From: Brachionus rotundiformis
Lineage: Eukaryota > Rotifera > Eurotatoria > Ploima > Brachionidae
DNA: 64,000 nt
Direction of reading: 5' to 3'
NCBI GenBank assembly: GCA_016802295.1
Contig: JAESIW010000200.1
Coordinates: 1,097,807 to 1,161,806 of the forward strand
The notes under the pieces were generated by a model. It was not told the origin of the DNA and did not search any database. It saw only the letters and a program-made list of their open reading frames with translations. Below are positions 34,682 to 47,573 of the stretch, in pieces (the stretch's first letter is position 1; the number at the start of each line of letters is the position of its first letter). Position numbers and translations under genes: made by a program.

Positions 34682-37600
34682 TTAACTTAGATCAAAACCA
34701 GATTCGGATTCTATTGCACATATTAGCTTCTCCTTCATAGTGTCGAAGTCTTCAATCGGAGGTAACTTAAGCAAATTGAGACATGTGCTGGCAGTTGGTA
34801 GTCGATCAGTTGAACCTGAACTGTGAATCGCAAAGTTGGGAATTAAATTCTTGAAGCCGAACAATGGTGTTCTGGACCTACTTGTGGCAAATTTTAATAA
34901 TTTTCTCTTTTGTTCTTCATCAAAGCTTTCAACCACTCGCCAAAATGTTTTTATTGCCTTATGCTCGTCACTATAACCACCTGAGTAGACTGTGAACCTT
35001 CTCCAATCTTTCACATCTATAAACTCATTCGATCCGGATACCAAATTCTGAATTTCATTTATGTTAAACAATCGCAGCAGATTTAAATCAATCACATTTG
35101 CTATACCATTCTTGAATGCTTTTGTCTGCTCGTTAATCTGAGTATTAAGTTTATATTTGGCCAGTAGGAAAATGTACTCTATTTTATTTTCATTAGTAAC
35201 TGGAATATCTTTTCCTCCGGGTTTTAGCTCAACTAATCTGGTTTGACCAAATTCATTTGCATTTATGGCAAAATTGAGCTCCAAGTCTTCTACATTGTCC
35301 TCGTAGTCCTTTAGCGACAACAAATTTTTACAAATGTCTGGGTCCAAAGTTGCCAAATAGTCAATATCAAGCTGTTGCTCTATTGATATAATTTTTTGTA
35401 AGAAAAAACCTGCAAATTTCAGAGGCGAGAGAATTTTTGATTGAATTGCTTTGGCAACCATTCGACCCAAAAAAAAGTAGTGTTTGTTGTAGTCCTCGAC
35501 AAGATCGGCAATACTTGGGTTAGGATACAAAAATCCATCATTGGTCAGAACAAAAAATCCTCTGATAGGATCGAAACCAGTTTCGAGAAGTGACAGAAGA
35601 AATTCGCGAAACAGGCCTCCACCATCAATGCCGGCCTCTTCCAAACCAAGTTGGTTTATCATTTCTACCACAATCCGTACCGATCCCAGATTTGGAACAT
35701 TTTCCTCTGAAAGATTATCGAAAGCGTCCTCGTATAAATAGTCGCGACGTATTCGGATTCGACACGCCGCGTCCGATGTGTACACTGGCTCTTTTAGAAT
35801 TAAATTTTCAAGAACTTGAAGCCTTTCAGCAAAAGGAACCGTAAAAGGCAGCTTTTGAAGTATTGTCAAACTTCGGATGTCGCTCAAGCTAAGCTTTTCG
35901 ATTTCACTCTCTACAAATTAAAATTATAAATATATTTTTTTTAATTTTTCAAAAAAAAATCATATTTTAAATAAAAATAAACTAGCGGGATATTTAACTT
36001 GTTAATTTATTTATTAAAAACTGGAAATAAAAGATGGCCACTGATTTTTTATTCAAAAAAAAATTAATTTTATTTAATTTCTAGTCTACTATTTATTTTA
36101 GTATCTAATTTTCAAAGTAGAACATGTAATAGAATTTTTATTATTATTTATTATTTATTTATTTGTTTATCTGTACCGAGCAATAGCTCCTTCAGAATAA
36201 ATTTGTTCATGATTTGATCATAAACTTCAAATGCCTAATATACCTATAAAAATAATTACAAGAAAAAATCTTCCTTTTTTAATCAAATGTGAAAAAAAAA
36301 ACAACATAGACTAAAAATTTTATTTGAGTTATAGATCTTTTGGTAAAATAAAAGCTTAAAAGAATTATAGAAGAATCTTATAAATATATTTTTTCTATTA
36401 GGTAAAAACCTGTTCTTTAAATGCGACATGGTTCAACTTTGTCTATTTATAACATATAAAATATATGCAAAATTATTTCATTTAGTTATTAGTAAATTTT
36501 AATTAGTTTTTTTTAGTTTTTAGTTTTAAATAAAACAGTTTTAAAAAGAAACAATATATTTTTATTTAACCCCTGAAGTCTTCGGTGCCATGTTTGATTT
36601 ACATAACCAGTTTTTGACTTTGAAAAAAAAAGCTATAAGATTTGTTAATATTTTACAAAACCTCAATTTTGACTGTTTTATTTTATTCTATCATCATATC
36701 ATTATTAAGTTATTATTTTACTAAATGGCCTGAAGCAGTGGTCATATGTAATGGGTGGCATGATTTGGCAAAATAAAAGCCTACCTGTTTCAAATATGTA
36801 AGAAGATTTGGAAAATGTGGTATCGGTAAAAATATGAGACTCGCCGGACATTAAAATAGTCGATAATCGATTTGAAACAACATATTTTGAATTGGATATC
36901 CAATGGTCTTCGGGACAGAAACCATAGCGAATATCGCGTCGATGCATCTTTTGCAAGAATGTAGAACACACCGAAAACAAATGAGTAAAGCACTTGGCCT
37001 TTACAATAGTCTCAATGGGAATTTTGGTTTCTATTTCCTTGCCTTTGTAAGTTCTGGAAGGCTGGACCATTTCAGGATGCATCAACTCTACAGTGCCAAT
37101 GCATACATCTTTTAGCAACGAGCTCATGTTTATCAAGTCTAATTTGGAGAATATCGCTTTTCCAGCGATAAATTCATTGTCAAATATTCTCAATAGGTAA
37201 AGATTGTACAAAGAACAAAATGTGCTCAATGGGGCTACTAGTCTAAATAAATCGTTGTGGTACGCTTCAGGACAGTTTCCACTTGCCAATATTTGAATCA
37301 AACAAATTTCATTACTTTAAAATTTTTAAAATAAAATTTTATAAATAAAATTTTCATTTTTTTTTACTTGAACTGTGGTTTTATTTTTATGCTCATGATA
37401 CCCTGCCATAAATTGGATATAAAATTCCTACTTAGCACCAATTTTCTGGTCATGCTCGACTCATGACTCTTTATATTTAGATTAAAGAGCATAAAGTGGC
37501 ATATGTATGCCACACAAACTGAAAAATTTTTTGATTCCTCTTGACCAGCATATTTTAAACAATTTTCCAATTTTGCCAAGAAGTCTCTTGATTCAAATAT

Positions 37601-38915
37601 TCTGAAAGTTTCGTATTGAATTGAATCTAAATTTTCCTCAGGGAGCATGGGCTCGTCTATCTCTTGGTCTTCCATAGAAATGGGAATTTTGAATAGAAGT
37701 GACTGAATTATTTTGAGCAGCTGACCAAATTGGTCAAGTGACAGACCAGAAAATACATGTGAAAATAGTTTCATTAATGCGAACAATTTTGATTGATTGT
37801 TGTACATGGTTTCATGAAAATTTTGCCACAAGTTTGAATTGTTCAGGCTGGCATCATAGAAATTTAGCATTTGTTCTATTTTATGCCTGTACATGGCATT
37901 TTTTTCAATCAGCTGAGACATGGTCAAAATAATACACTTGACTTGTGGAATAAAAGAGTTCTTGAAAATATTTTGGTCTAGACTGGCCACAATTGTTTTG
38001 CTAAGCTTTATTTCGGTTGGGTGTAAATACAAAAAACATCTAAGAACTAGATTTGCCAATGGTTCGGCAATCGGAACCAAAGTCATGTACTGTGGCATTG
38101 GTGGGATCTTAGTCTCAGAGAATTTGATTATCTCGACCAAGTATCCATTAGTGATCAGATTATTGAAAACAAAAAATGAGATATCTTTGTTTAAGTCGGT
38201 CGGATGTCGTGGTTCGGTAAAAAATTCGATCAGGCGAAGAATTAAAGATTGGTTTAATCCCATGCTTGTGTCGTTTAAACATCTTAATTTTAATTTTAGA
38301 TTTAAAAAAAATATTTTTTATAATAACACTACTTTAATTGAATAATTAAAAATTTAGACAGAACAGCTGGTGATATGTTTTGATTACTGACTAATGATTC
38401 TTTAAATTGAAGAACCAAGCTGCTCAGTTTTAAGAGTCTGTCTTTATCTGATATTTTAAATTTAAAAAATTGTACAAAAAGCCGTAGAAAAGTTATTATT
38501 ATATTTGGGTTTGAATTTTTTTCAATAAAAATTTTATCAAATTCAATTCTGTACTCTTCTTGCTTTAAAAAATTATTAAAATTTTAAATAAATTAAAAAG
38601 ATAACATTACGATTCGCTTTCGAACTAAATAGCTTCGATAAACAGATTGGATTTTAATACAAGAAAGGAGTTTTCGTCTTTCTTCCTTAAAATAAGATAA
38701 ATTAAGAATTGAAGTATGATTTATCTTGAATTTTTTGCTATACTTCTCTTTTTTTTCTCTCAAGAAAGGCTTCTTTGATCAGTTCTTCTTTTGTTTTCTT
38801 TATTTGAAATAAAGTTAGAATTTTATTTTTCCATTATTTCTAATTTTACAGATTTAGAAGAGCCGGACAATTTGATGTTGGGCTTTGATTTATATTGTCC
38901 CTCAAAAAAATTCAT
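34682..38915 (-). CDS. UBE3C: HECT-type ubiquitin-protein ligase E3C
   Basis: Seven exons in coding order: 38915-38850, 38797-38744, 38685-38611, 38562-38333, 38282-37368, 37314-36785, 35910-34682. All are GT-AG and in phase, giving 1032 residues (human about 1083). The N-terminus reads MNFFEGQYKSKPNIKLSG, matching the UBE3C start, followed by an IQ motif (IKIQSVYRSYLVRKR). The middle is helical. The HECT domain covers about residues 650-1032, with DEAGIDGGG-like LEEAGIDGGGLFREF, FLGRMVAKAI, GGKDIPVT, the catalytic Cys1000 in TASTCLNLLKLP, and the C-terminal GFDLS. It is an E3 enzyme that takes ubiquitin onto the Cys and passes it to substrates, often at the proteasome. Intron 6 (35911-36784) is long and carries a LINE tail. 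The gene is divergent from the RUFY-like gene. Confidence 0.94.
36140..36200 (-). repeat. LINE 3' tail repeat in UBE3C intron
   Basis: A 20-base core ATTTGTTTATCTGTACCGAG with TTATT-rich flank matches the 3' end of the LINE fragment at 24.45 kb. Only the tail is present here, as in a severely 5'-truncated insertion. Confidence 0.55.
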
Positions 38916-40006
38916 TTTAAACTGTTTTTTTTGAAGAAATTTGGTAATTTAACTAAAAGCTTTCTTATTTTTTATTTGAATATTTTATTTATTAATGATA
39001 AAATATGAATAGTTGAGAAAGAAATTATTTGCTTTGGGATGCAGGAATTCTCCAAAAAAAAAACTAAAAATAAGCGTATGGTTACTTCTTAAGTTGGATA
39101 CCGCTCATAATTTTTGTGCATTTGCATTATTTTAGTTTGATTTTAAAATTGTATTTAAATATAATTATGCTAAATTAAATTAACTTAAAATTAATAATTT
39201 GAATAAATCTTGTTGAATGAATGATTAAGGTCGTATAGTTAAAACTAACCACTGCAAAAATTAAAGGCTGATTTTCACAAACAAAATGTTGAAAATTTTA
39301 ATCAAAAATATAATTTTAAACACATTAAATTTAAAATACAAATTTTGAAAATTATAATTTATTTAATGAATTTATTCAATAAAAAATGTTAAAAAAAAAC
39401 ATACTGAAGCATGAAAATAATTTTTAATTCTATTAAACATGAATAAGATCAGCCTGTTGTTTAAAAATTCGAATCTAAGACAAATTGGTCACATTTTTGT
39501 AGATAAATAACATTTAAAAAAGTAAAATAAATTAAAAAGTTTATAGATAATTTTTGATAAATAATATTTTTAATTTTTTATTAAATAATTTAGCCCGTTG
39601 CTGATAAAAAGTCATCATAAAAAAGAAATTTCTCTGTAAAATATATTTTTTTAGCTTTTAGGAACAGTTTATGATCAAGTTTTTAACAATTTTATTTTAA
39701 TTATCTAAAAGGTCAAAATAACATTAAATTTTAAAAAAATTCATTTTTTTATTAAATTTCGTTTTCTATTATGAGACAAAAAATTGAATTTTTTTTTTCT
39801 AATTGAAAATCTAATTGAAAAAAAGATCAAATTATCCTAATTTTTTGGAATATTTCCTAAAATTTATCTAAATTAAATATTTTAAACAAAATTCATATGC
39901 ATTACATACATTATGTCCTAATTTGCAAAAAAAAAATTAAATAATTTTTTTTCTAAATTATCAAGAATCTTCAAGGTAGAAAAAAACTGAAGAAAAATAC
40001 AACAAT
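38916..40006. other. Divergent promoter region, UBE3C / RUFY-like gene
   Basis: About 1.1 kb of AT-rich spacer between two start codons facing apart. No exon, repeat or TATA box could be assigned with confidence. Confidence 0.5.
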
Positions 40007-42803
40007 ATGCGCTCGTTTATTGCCAATACACCTGTTTCCAATCTAAATCAGCCAGGTATTATCTATTTGAGCAAAATTTTCTTTTATAATGGTTTTATGA
40101 CTAGAATTTGAAGCCTTGAAAACTGAAAAAAAAAACATAATAAACATCCTAAAACTAGTTGTCAAAGATCTAATTGATGTCTCGCTTAAAAACAACCGGC
40201 ATGTTGACAAACAGTCCGAGCATTTGATATATTTTTATGACGTTTTTGAAAATGTCTTGAACCATGGATTTAGAGGAAAAAAAGGATTCGGTCTTGGTAT
40301 TCTGAGAAATAAGGATTTCACAGTTCTTTTGGATCTAATTGGGTCCAAGTCCGACTGTGGCTCATGTTTAAATTCTATCAAGGAAATCACTGAAATTAAG
40401 TATTTTTTTAAATTTAATTAGCTAAATTATGTGGGTTTCAATTGATTGATTAAACAAGGAGCTCTCTGGGACGGATTAGAGCTTGGATCAGAATGTGCTT
40501 AATGCAAAAAAAATTAGCCGAAAATTTCCAAAATTTAATACAAGAAAAAGAAATTTTGAAGTAAAATTTTAAGAAACTAAGAAAAAAGTATATTTTATTT
40601 GAAGTGATGTATATGAACCGGAATCAATCCTGTTATCGGATGAATCTAACATAATCTCTGGTCTTCTAGTTGGTCTTAATGCTCTGGACATTTCGATCGA
40701 TCTAAGATCAGAGGCCTTGCTTCTTGACCAACCAGTAAATAGATACACTTTTTCAGCCCTATTTATTTAACATTTTTAAAAAGATTAGGTCTATAAACTA
40801 CAGTTTGTACCTTAGGGAAAAGCTTCCGGATACTGAGGACGGTGGATTGAGCGACACGGCCGATGAGCAGCGAATAAACGAATTATTTGACCAGAAAAAT
40901 TATGTTGAAGAGTTAAATAAAAAATTGGAATTAAAAAATGAGGAATTGAGCGTAAAGCTTCAGTCTTTGGAAAAAACCAACTGTTCTTTGAGTGAAAAAA
41001 TGTCAAATTTAAATATCACAAATGTTGAACTAAAAGCGGAAATCGATTCGCTTAAGGATCAAATACAAAAAATTGAAGATGAATGCAAGCAAAAAATAGA
41101 ATCTGTTTACCAAGATGTTCAAGCTGAACGGGACACTTTCAACTTGTCCAAAAACAATCTTGATCAAATGTTTATAGATTTACAAAAAAAGTTTTATGAA
41201 GAGCAAAAAATTAAAGGCGATCTAGAAAAAGAATTAAAGACTATATCAACAATTAAAGATGAGCAGGCAATTGTCATGAAATTGTTGGAAAATGAAGTAA
41301 AAGATAAAACCGACTTGGTAAAAATACTTCGCGAACAGTTGGAGCAAGTCAAGGGAATTAACTTGGATTTGGTTAATGAGACAAAAAGGAATGAAAGTGA
41401 ATATAAAAAACAAGATACATTGGTTCAAGATTTAAGAGAACAATTGTCAAAATTTACTATTGATTTGGAACAAACCAAAAAAATGTAAGATTATGTTTTT
41501 TTAGTTTATATTTAATAAAGAAAAAATTAGAAAATTTTAAAATTGTATATTTAAGATTGATGTATTTTGATATGTTTAAAATCTTTTGGAAAAATATCTT
41601 TTGGTCTATTAAACTTACTGATAAAATGAAAAATTAGATAACAGTTTAATTTAAGATTAAGATACTTTATTGAATCATATTTTACTAAATAGTCTTTATC
41701 TATAAAATCATTTTTAATTCTATTTTTTATTAACTTGTAACTTAAATTTCAAAATATTTTCAAAACTCATATACTAGGCTTTAATAGTAATAAACTAAAA
41801 CATGTTTTTCATTTGATTTTTAAATTCTTAATCAGGACATGATATGAAATGAAAATTATTTTTGGTTTCTGATGACTGTTTGTTATTTTATTAGCTTTGA
41901 TATTTTTAAAATTTTCAAAAATATTTTAAGGCTTTGTTATTTCTGTTAAAATTAAATTATTAAATCAAGAAAAATTTGTATTCTTTGAAGATCAAAATTT
42001 TCAAATATCTCCATAAAGCCTTCATAAAATGATAAAATATATATGAATAGATAATTTTATTTAAAATTCGAATTCAATAGATTTATTTTTTGATATTTAT
42101 TTGTTGTTTATCTAAGGTTTGAAGAAAACGAAAAAGATTTGAGAAAAAAGGAAGAAATATGTAAATTTCGCTTGGAACAAATAGAAAGTTACCAAAAAAA
42201 ATTGTAATTATAATGTCAAACAATCAAAATAATAAATTTAAAAAACAATAATATACAAATATAAGGACAGAGCTGGAAAGTAATTATGTTTTAGAAAAAA
42301 ACTGGAGATTGGAATTACAGAATGAGATTAAAGAGTTCGAAGAAAAATTAAGCAGTGAAACTGCCAAAGTTCAAGCATTGGAACAAACCAAACAAGTAAC
42401 AAAAGCATATTAGAATCATTTGATGGTCATTTTTTTCTTTTAGAAATTGATAAAAAGTGAAGAGGAAAATGAAAATTTATCAAAAAAAGTACACGAGCTA
42501 GAAATAACATTAGAAGAAATGGGCTCTAAACTTGGCATGTCACATTTAAAAATTCAAGACTTTAAAGATGTTACTAAACAAATGCATGGATTTCAATGGG
42601 AAAGTGACGAAAAAGTAACCATGTGTAAAATTTGTTCCAAGGAGTTTAACGTAGCCAGACGAAAACATCATTGTCGACGCTGTGGAGGAATTTTTTGCAA
42701 CGAATGCAGTGATAACAAAATGCCTTTGCCAAGTTGGCCCAAACCGGTCCGCGTTTGTAATGCTTGCTTCGATCAAATCCTGCAAAACAATGACATAAAA
42801 TAA
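40007..42803 (+). CDS. RUFY: RUN and FYVE domain-containing protein
   Basis: Eight exons: 40007-40055, 40105-40399, 40459-40560, 40605-40734, 40784-41484, 42117-42203, 42266-42395, 42444-42803, all GT-AG and in phase, 617 residues. The RUN domain spans about residues 20-200 (FENVLNHGF, SLGRIRAWIRMCLMQKKLAE, LLVGLNALDISIDL, SLYLREK). FDQKNYVEELNKKLE starts a long coiled coil (about 225-545), as in vertebrate RUFY proteins. The C-terminal FYVE finger (550-617) has WESD, RRKHHCRRCGG, RVC and eight cysteines in the zinc-binding spacing. Family role: an endosomal effector that binds phosphatidylinositol 3-phosphate through FYVE and small GTPases or motors through RUN and coiled coil. Which vertebrate RUFY it matches best cannot be told here. 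The 632-base intron 5 has no visible insert. Confidence 0.93.
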
Positions 42804-43952
42804 ATAGCGTTTTATTTTAATAGAAAAATCTAGTCTTTTTTGAACAGCTTTTTGGCATTTTATTCTATTGTATTTATTTTATTTATTTTAATAAAAAATG
42901 TTAAAAGTAATAAACAAAGAGTTTGCCAATTATTCAATGAATATTTAATTTAAAAGAAGAAAATCTTTTTGATAAAATAAAACAAATAATTTTTTTCAAA
43001 TAAAATAGAAGTAACAGTTCCAAAGTTCCATATAATTGTCAGCATTAGTTAAGTTTCCTTGAAATGATTAAGATTTTAGTTCTCTAAAATATTTCTTATT
43101 AATTTAATTGTTCCTTTACATCTTTTTGATTTAGAAATGAGGAAATATCCAAAAATTATATTATTTTTAACATTTATATTTTAAAGCTGATTTATGCTTG
43201 TTGATTTACGTTTCCAAGTAGTTTGAAATACTGTAAAATTAAAAAATGGAAATTTTAATTATTCAAATTCTACAGCCAATTTTTAATTACTTAATGTTTG
43301 TTAGACTTTTGAAAATAAAATTAGCATATAAAACTAACAAAAATATATTAAAAGAATAGTTTAATTGTCTATTATATATTAGTTAAAATTAATTAAAAAG
43401 CTTTTTTTGTCTTAAATAATAATAAATCGAGCCATGTTAATCAACAAACATATTTTAGGTGATCTAAAAGCTTTATTTTTTTACAATTAATTTGAGCTGA
43501 TTTCGTGATATTAATTCCCATCTCGTGTTAAAACCAATTCTCAGTAGCTTTATTTATTTGTGAAAACTTAGAGATTTTCATTTGCTTTTTTAATTTTTAA
43601 TTTTATAAAATTTAAAAACAAAGCTTAGAAGCCTCTTCAATCAAATTAATAAAAGTGCGCCTGTTATTAAGTCTTCTAGAATAATATTTTAGTTTCCAAT
43701 TATGCAAAATTGGAAGCGACATCTAAAAAAGCAGCTTTATATGGTTGCTAGGAAGCTGTCTTTCAGTATGATTTTTCAAGGCTAAATTAAAAATCTTCAA
43801 TACATTTAACAGATTAGAAAGAATTAATTAACTAACTTTTTCTTTTAGCTTGTTATGCAATAACTGTGCCAAATTAAATCTAAATGAAAGTCTTCAAATA
43901 TTTACTAATATTTATTTTTAAATATTTATTATTTTAAAATAGAGATTAATTA
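42804..43952. other. Intergenic, nothing recognised
   Basis: AT-rich, with an AATAAA at 42890-42895 that may end the RUFY-like transcript. I found no exon encoding a VWA domain upstream of the next gene. Confidence 0.5.
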
Positions 43953-45897
43953 ATGAATCCATTGAAAAAGAAAAAAGAACTCGTTCGAGGCGATAGAGTA
44001 ATAGCCAGAAACGAAATGCTTGGCTACTATTTCTCGGCTCGAGTTTCAAAAGTATTCGATTCTCAGTACGCTAGTATTAAATTTGACGATGGCACCCGAA
44101 ATTCTACCATTTCCATGAACCATCTAATCAAATTTAATGATAATTTCTCTTATTTAGAAGTAATTTTTTCATTGTTAAGGATCGAAATTAATACATTTTT
44201 GAAAGATTGGCAATCATGTGATGGCCAAGGTTCTGAATGAGTTCGATATGCCATGTTGGGTGCCTGGTATAATTCAATCAGTTGACACATATGCCTCAAA
44301 AAAATATTTTACCGTTCTTTACTTTAATGGTCTTGAAGGTGATAATATTAGATCTGATATAATCAGGATATCTCGAAGTGAATATGAACAAGTAGTCAAA
44401 TACATTCGTTCCGTGCTAGGTGACAGGTCTGTATCAGAATATAAACACAGCATCTCTTTCTAAATTAAACAATTATTTATTAATTAGCTCAAGTGGAGTT
44501 GCTTTGAAGGTTTACCGGGATCAGAATTTGGCTGATGAACCGCCACTCCGGCCTCTATCTCCTCCTGATATGGATTTGGTAAAAAATGATATTATTGTTG
44601 AAATAAAAAATCATTTAAATTCTCGTAATAATTTAAAATTTTTTAATAAATAGAATTTTATTTTTCAATGTTAGTTAAAATAAATGAAAAATATGATAAA
44701 ATGTTCAATGAGCTTTATAGTATAAAGAAAAGTCAGCGACATTTAAAAGACGAAATGGAAGGAAAATTAAAATTGTTGCGGACTGATTTTGAAGAATGGA
44801 AAAAACAAGAACCACCTGTTTTAATACCAAATCCAAACACCTTTATTTATGTTAAGAATAAAAAAACTGAACGGAATATAGTTCAAGGAATTCCTTTGGG
44901 CTCAAAGGCTAATGTTGAGTATGAATTAGTGCCCAAACCAGAGTCAGGACTGACTGAGGAGGAAAAAATTTTGAAACTTCGTTCCGAATTGCGCGAAATT
45001 AAAGTTGGTGAAGAAGTCTTGGCAAGATGGCCTGATGATGGTTGGTATTATAGGAGTATAGTGACTGATTATTTGGGAAATTACCAATACCAAGTAGAGG
45101 ACAGTCTAAGAGATTTTGAAAAAATTTACAGAGAGGATTTAATATGTGATATTAAGTGTTCAAATTTTGATTTGGAAATTGGTGATCCAGTTTTAGCCGC
45201 TCATCCAGAATATGAGTTAAGCTATGCACCAGGCCAAGTATTTCACATAAGCAATGATATGAACACATATCATGTAAGATTTTATGATTTTGCAGAAGCT
45301 GTAGTCAGCAATAGGGAAATTTTTAAAATGCCGAGAATTAAATTTCAGCCAGATATAAAAAAAATATTGGAATTGGAAGACAAATGGGTGGGTCTAAAAG
45401 TTATAGCCAGAAATAATAATAAAAGAGTTTATGAATTGGGAAAAATAGTTCGAAAGGTAGACATGGGTCGACAGTATGAAATTGAATGGCCTGACCAAAC
45501 TGAGTCAATTCAGAATGCCAATCATTTATTTGGAAAATATACAAGAAAAAAAACCAAATACAAATTAGATTATGTCCTGGCTCCCAAAGGAAATATTTAT
45601 TTACCCGGTCGAATAGTAGCTGAAAGAGGTAATCAATTAACAGTGAGATATTTTGATGACAGCTTAAACGAAAATGTCGATCGAAAAGATTGTTTTTGGC
45701 TATCTAAGTGTTATTATGAGGATTCAGCAAATTTTTGTAAAAATCATTATGAAATGAACAGGGATTTAGATAAATCAATTTTTGTAGAAAATTTGAGCAC
45801 ATCAAGCCATTCGTTGGGAAGGAAAACTCCTGTTGTTAGTGCTAAGGATTTTTTTACTGGAAAAACTAGTGTCATAAGAAGAAAAAAGATTTATTAA
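43953..45897 (+). CDS. DUF4537 (Tudor-like) repeat protein, paralogue of the VWA3B-like C-terminus
   Basis: Four exons: 43953-44159, 44206-44426, 44488-44624, 44675-45897; introns 46-61 bases; 595 residues. The frame holds a series of Tudor-like modules: GDRVIARNEMLGYYFSARVS, then NHVMAKVLNEFDMPCWVPGI, a coiled-coil linker (residues about 190-240), GEEVLARWPDDGWYYRSIV, GDPVLAAHPEYELSYAPGQV, and two further modules (VGLKVIARN, DYVLAPKGNIYLPGRIV). The same order and key words (WVPGIIQ, WYY, APG, NHLFGKYTRKK) occur in the C-terminal half of the gene at 9.9-20.1 kb, and the intron phases (0, 2, 1) and the 221-base exon are the same. It has no VWA domain. Function unknown; Tudor-like folds commonly bind modified peptides or DNA/RNA partners. 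The ATG directly precedes the first module, so this looks like the true start. Confidence 0.85.
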
Positions 45898-47573
45898 TTT
45901 AATTTTGTTTAATTTTTAATAAATCATTTTTAGAAATTGTTTTTTTTTATTTCTAGGTTCTGAATTTTTAAAAAATAATTTTAATCTCCTATAAACATCT
46001 AAAGAGATCAACAAAATTGTTAGAGATATTTTATTTTGATAAGTTTGGAAAGCTCAATAGTTTTAATGGTATATGGAATAGTGTTCAGAATTAAGGATAA
46101 AAATGAAAAAAAATTTTATTTTAATAAATCAATTCAACCAGTCTTCATAATTAAAAAAAAAAACTTTCAAAAGTGATTCCTCCTAGAACATTGCCCAATT
46201 AGCGTTTGGACAGGAATATCGCCGTAATTTATAAGCTTTATTTCAAAAAAAAATTTTAAAAAGAATATGAATTCGGTTCTATATAGAGACATTTTGAAGA
46301 ATATCTTATCTTTTGTCTTCTATATTTACCTCACTAAAATTATTGATTAATAATAAAATTCTAATTAATTCATTTAAAAAAGGTATTATTAAAAAAATTC
46401 CAAGAATTAATAAAAATTGCTAGATAATTGACTTTTTTTTCTAAAAATACTATAAATTTACCAGTGCTTTGCGTAAAATTTGCGTAAAAAGTGATAATTT
46501 TACGTAAATTTTATAATTATCACAGATAGGCTATGACCAGTATGGAAGTCAACCAACTACTGTAAGAAAACTAAACTTGAGTTGTATAAATTTAATAAAA
46601 GCAACACTGATGTACGAAAGGGAATGCTGGTGATTGTCTGATCTGATGGAAAATGCCTAAATACTTTTCACACTTTACTATACAAAAAGACAAATTCAGA
46701 ACTACTAAGTCAATGCATAAAGATAAAAGTTTGTAAAATTAGTTTACAGCTTGCTTAAACACTGCTAAAGTGATCTAGCTTTTTTCACTTGGTATGCTCT
46801 AAAAACTTAAATTATTGTACGCAAGCATTAATTTTAACTAACATTAAAAAATAAAATTCTATTTATTAAAAAATTTTAATAAGTTTGGTAACAGCACGAA
46901 TATCAATTGAATGGACATTGCTAAGATGAGATGAAGCAGGACGACCAGCGATAAATTGAAAGCCCATAATCGCGAAAGTGATTGCTTAAATAAAACGGTA
47001 TGGGCAGAAGCGTGGGCAAATAGTGGAAACCAAAAGAAATGACCAAATGCTCCACTATGAGTGAATGAGAAAAAAATTTATATCAAAATGATTGCTTGAA
47101 TAAAAAAAAAACAATAAAAAAACATGTTTTTTTTAAATAATTTATTAGAAATCAAAAAAATTCAAATCGACAAAAAGTAAAAAAAGATTAAATGTCAATT
47201 TAACAAAGCCAGTCGAGCATTCTGAAAAGAATACCATGCAAGTGGCATCTTAATTCAAAAATAAAATTTCAAATTTTATAAAAAAATAATCAATCAAATC
47301 TTTTATTGTGTGTGTTTGTGTGTCTAATTAAGAACAAAAAGTTATTTTAATTCTTTTGAGAATTATTTGCTCAAGTCCATAATATAAAAATTGTCTAACA
47401 AATTGATAAAAATTATTAATAAAAAGAAAAAAGAAGAAAATACAAAAACTGAGCATTCATTTTATCATAACACATTAGAATAAAAAATTAACAAAAATTT
47501 TTTTTGACTATTTTATAATGATTTAATAAAATTGAGGACTTCGATCAGGACAAATAATTTATTCATTACTATA
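45898..47573. other. Intergenic with unidentified remnant
   Basis: AATAAA at 45918-45923 may end the DUF4537 transcript. Around 46470-46520 there are overlapping short inverted repeats of TTTACGTAAA type. The stretch 46890-47070 is less AT-rich and reads in one frame TVWAEAWANSGNQKK; this may be decayed transposon coding sequence but is not identifiable. There is a short GT-rich run near 47310-47323. Confidence 0.4.
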
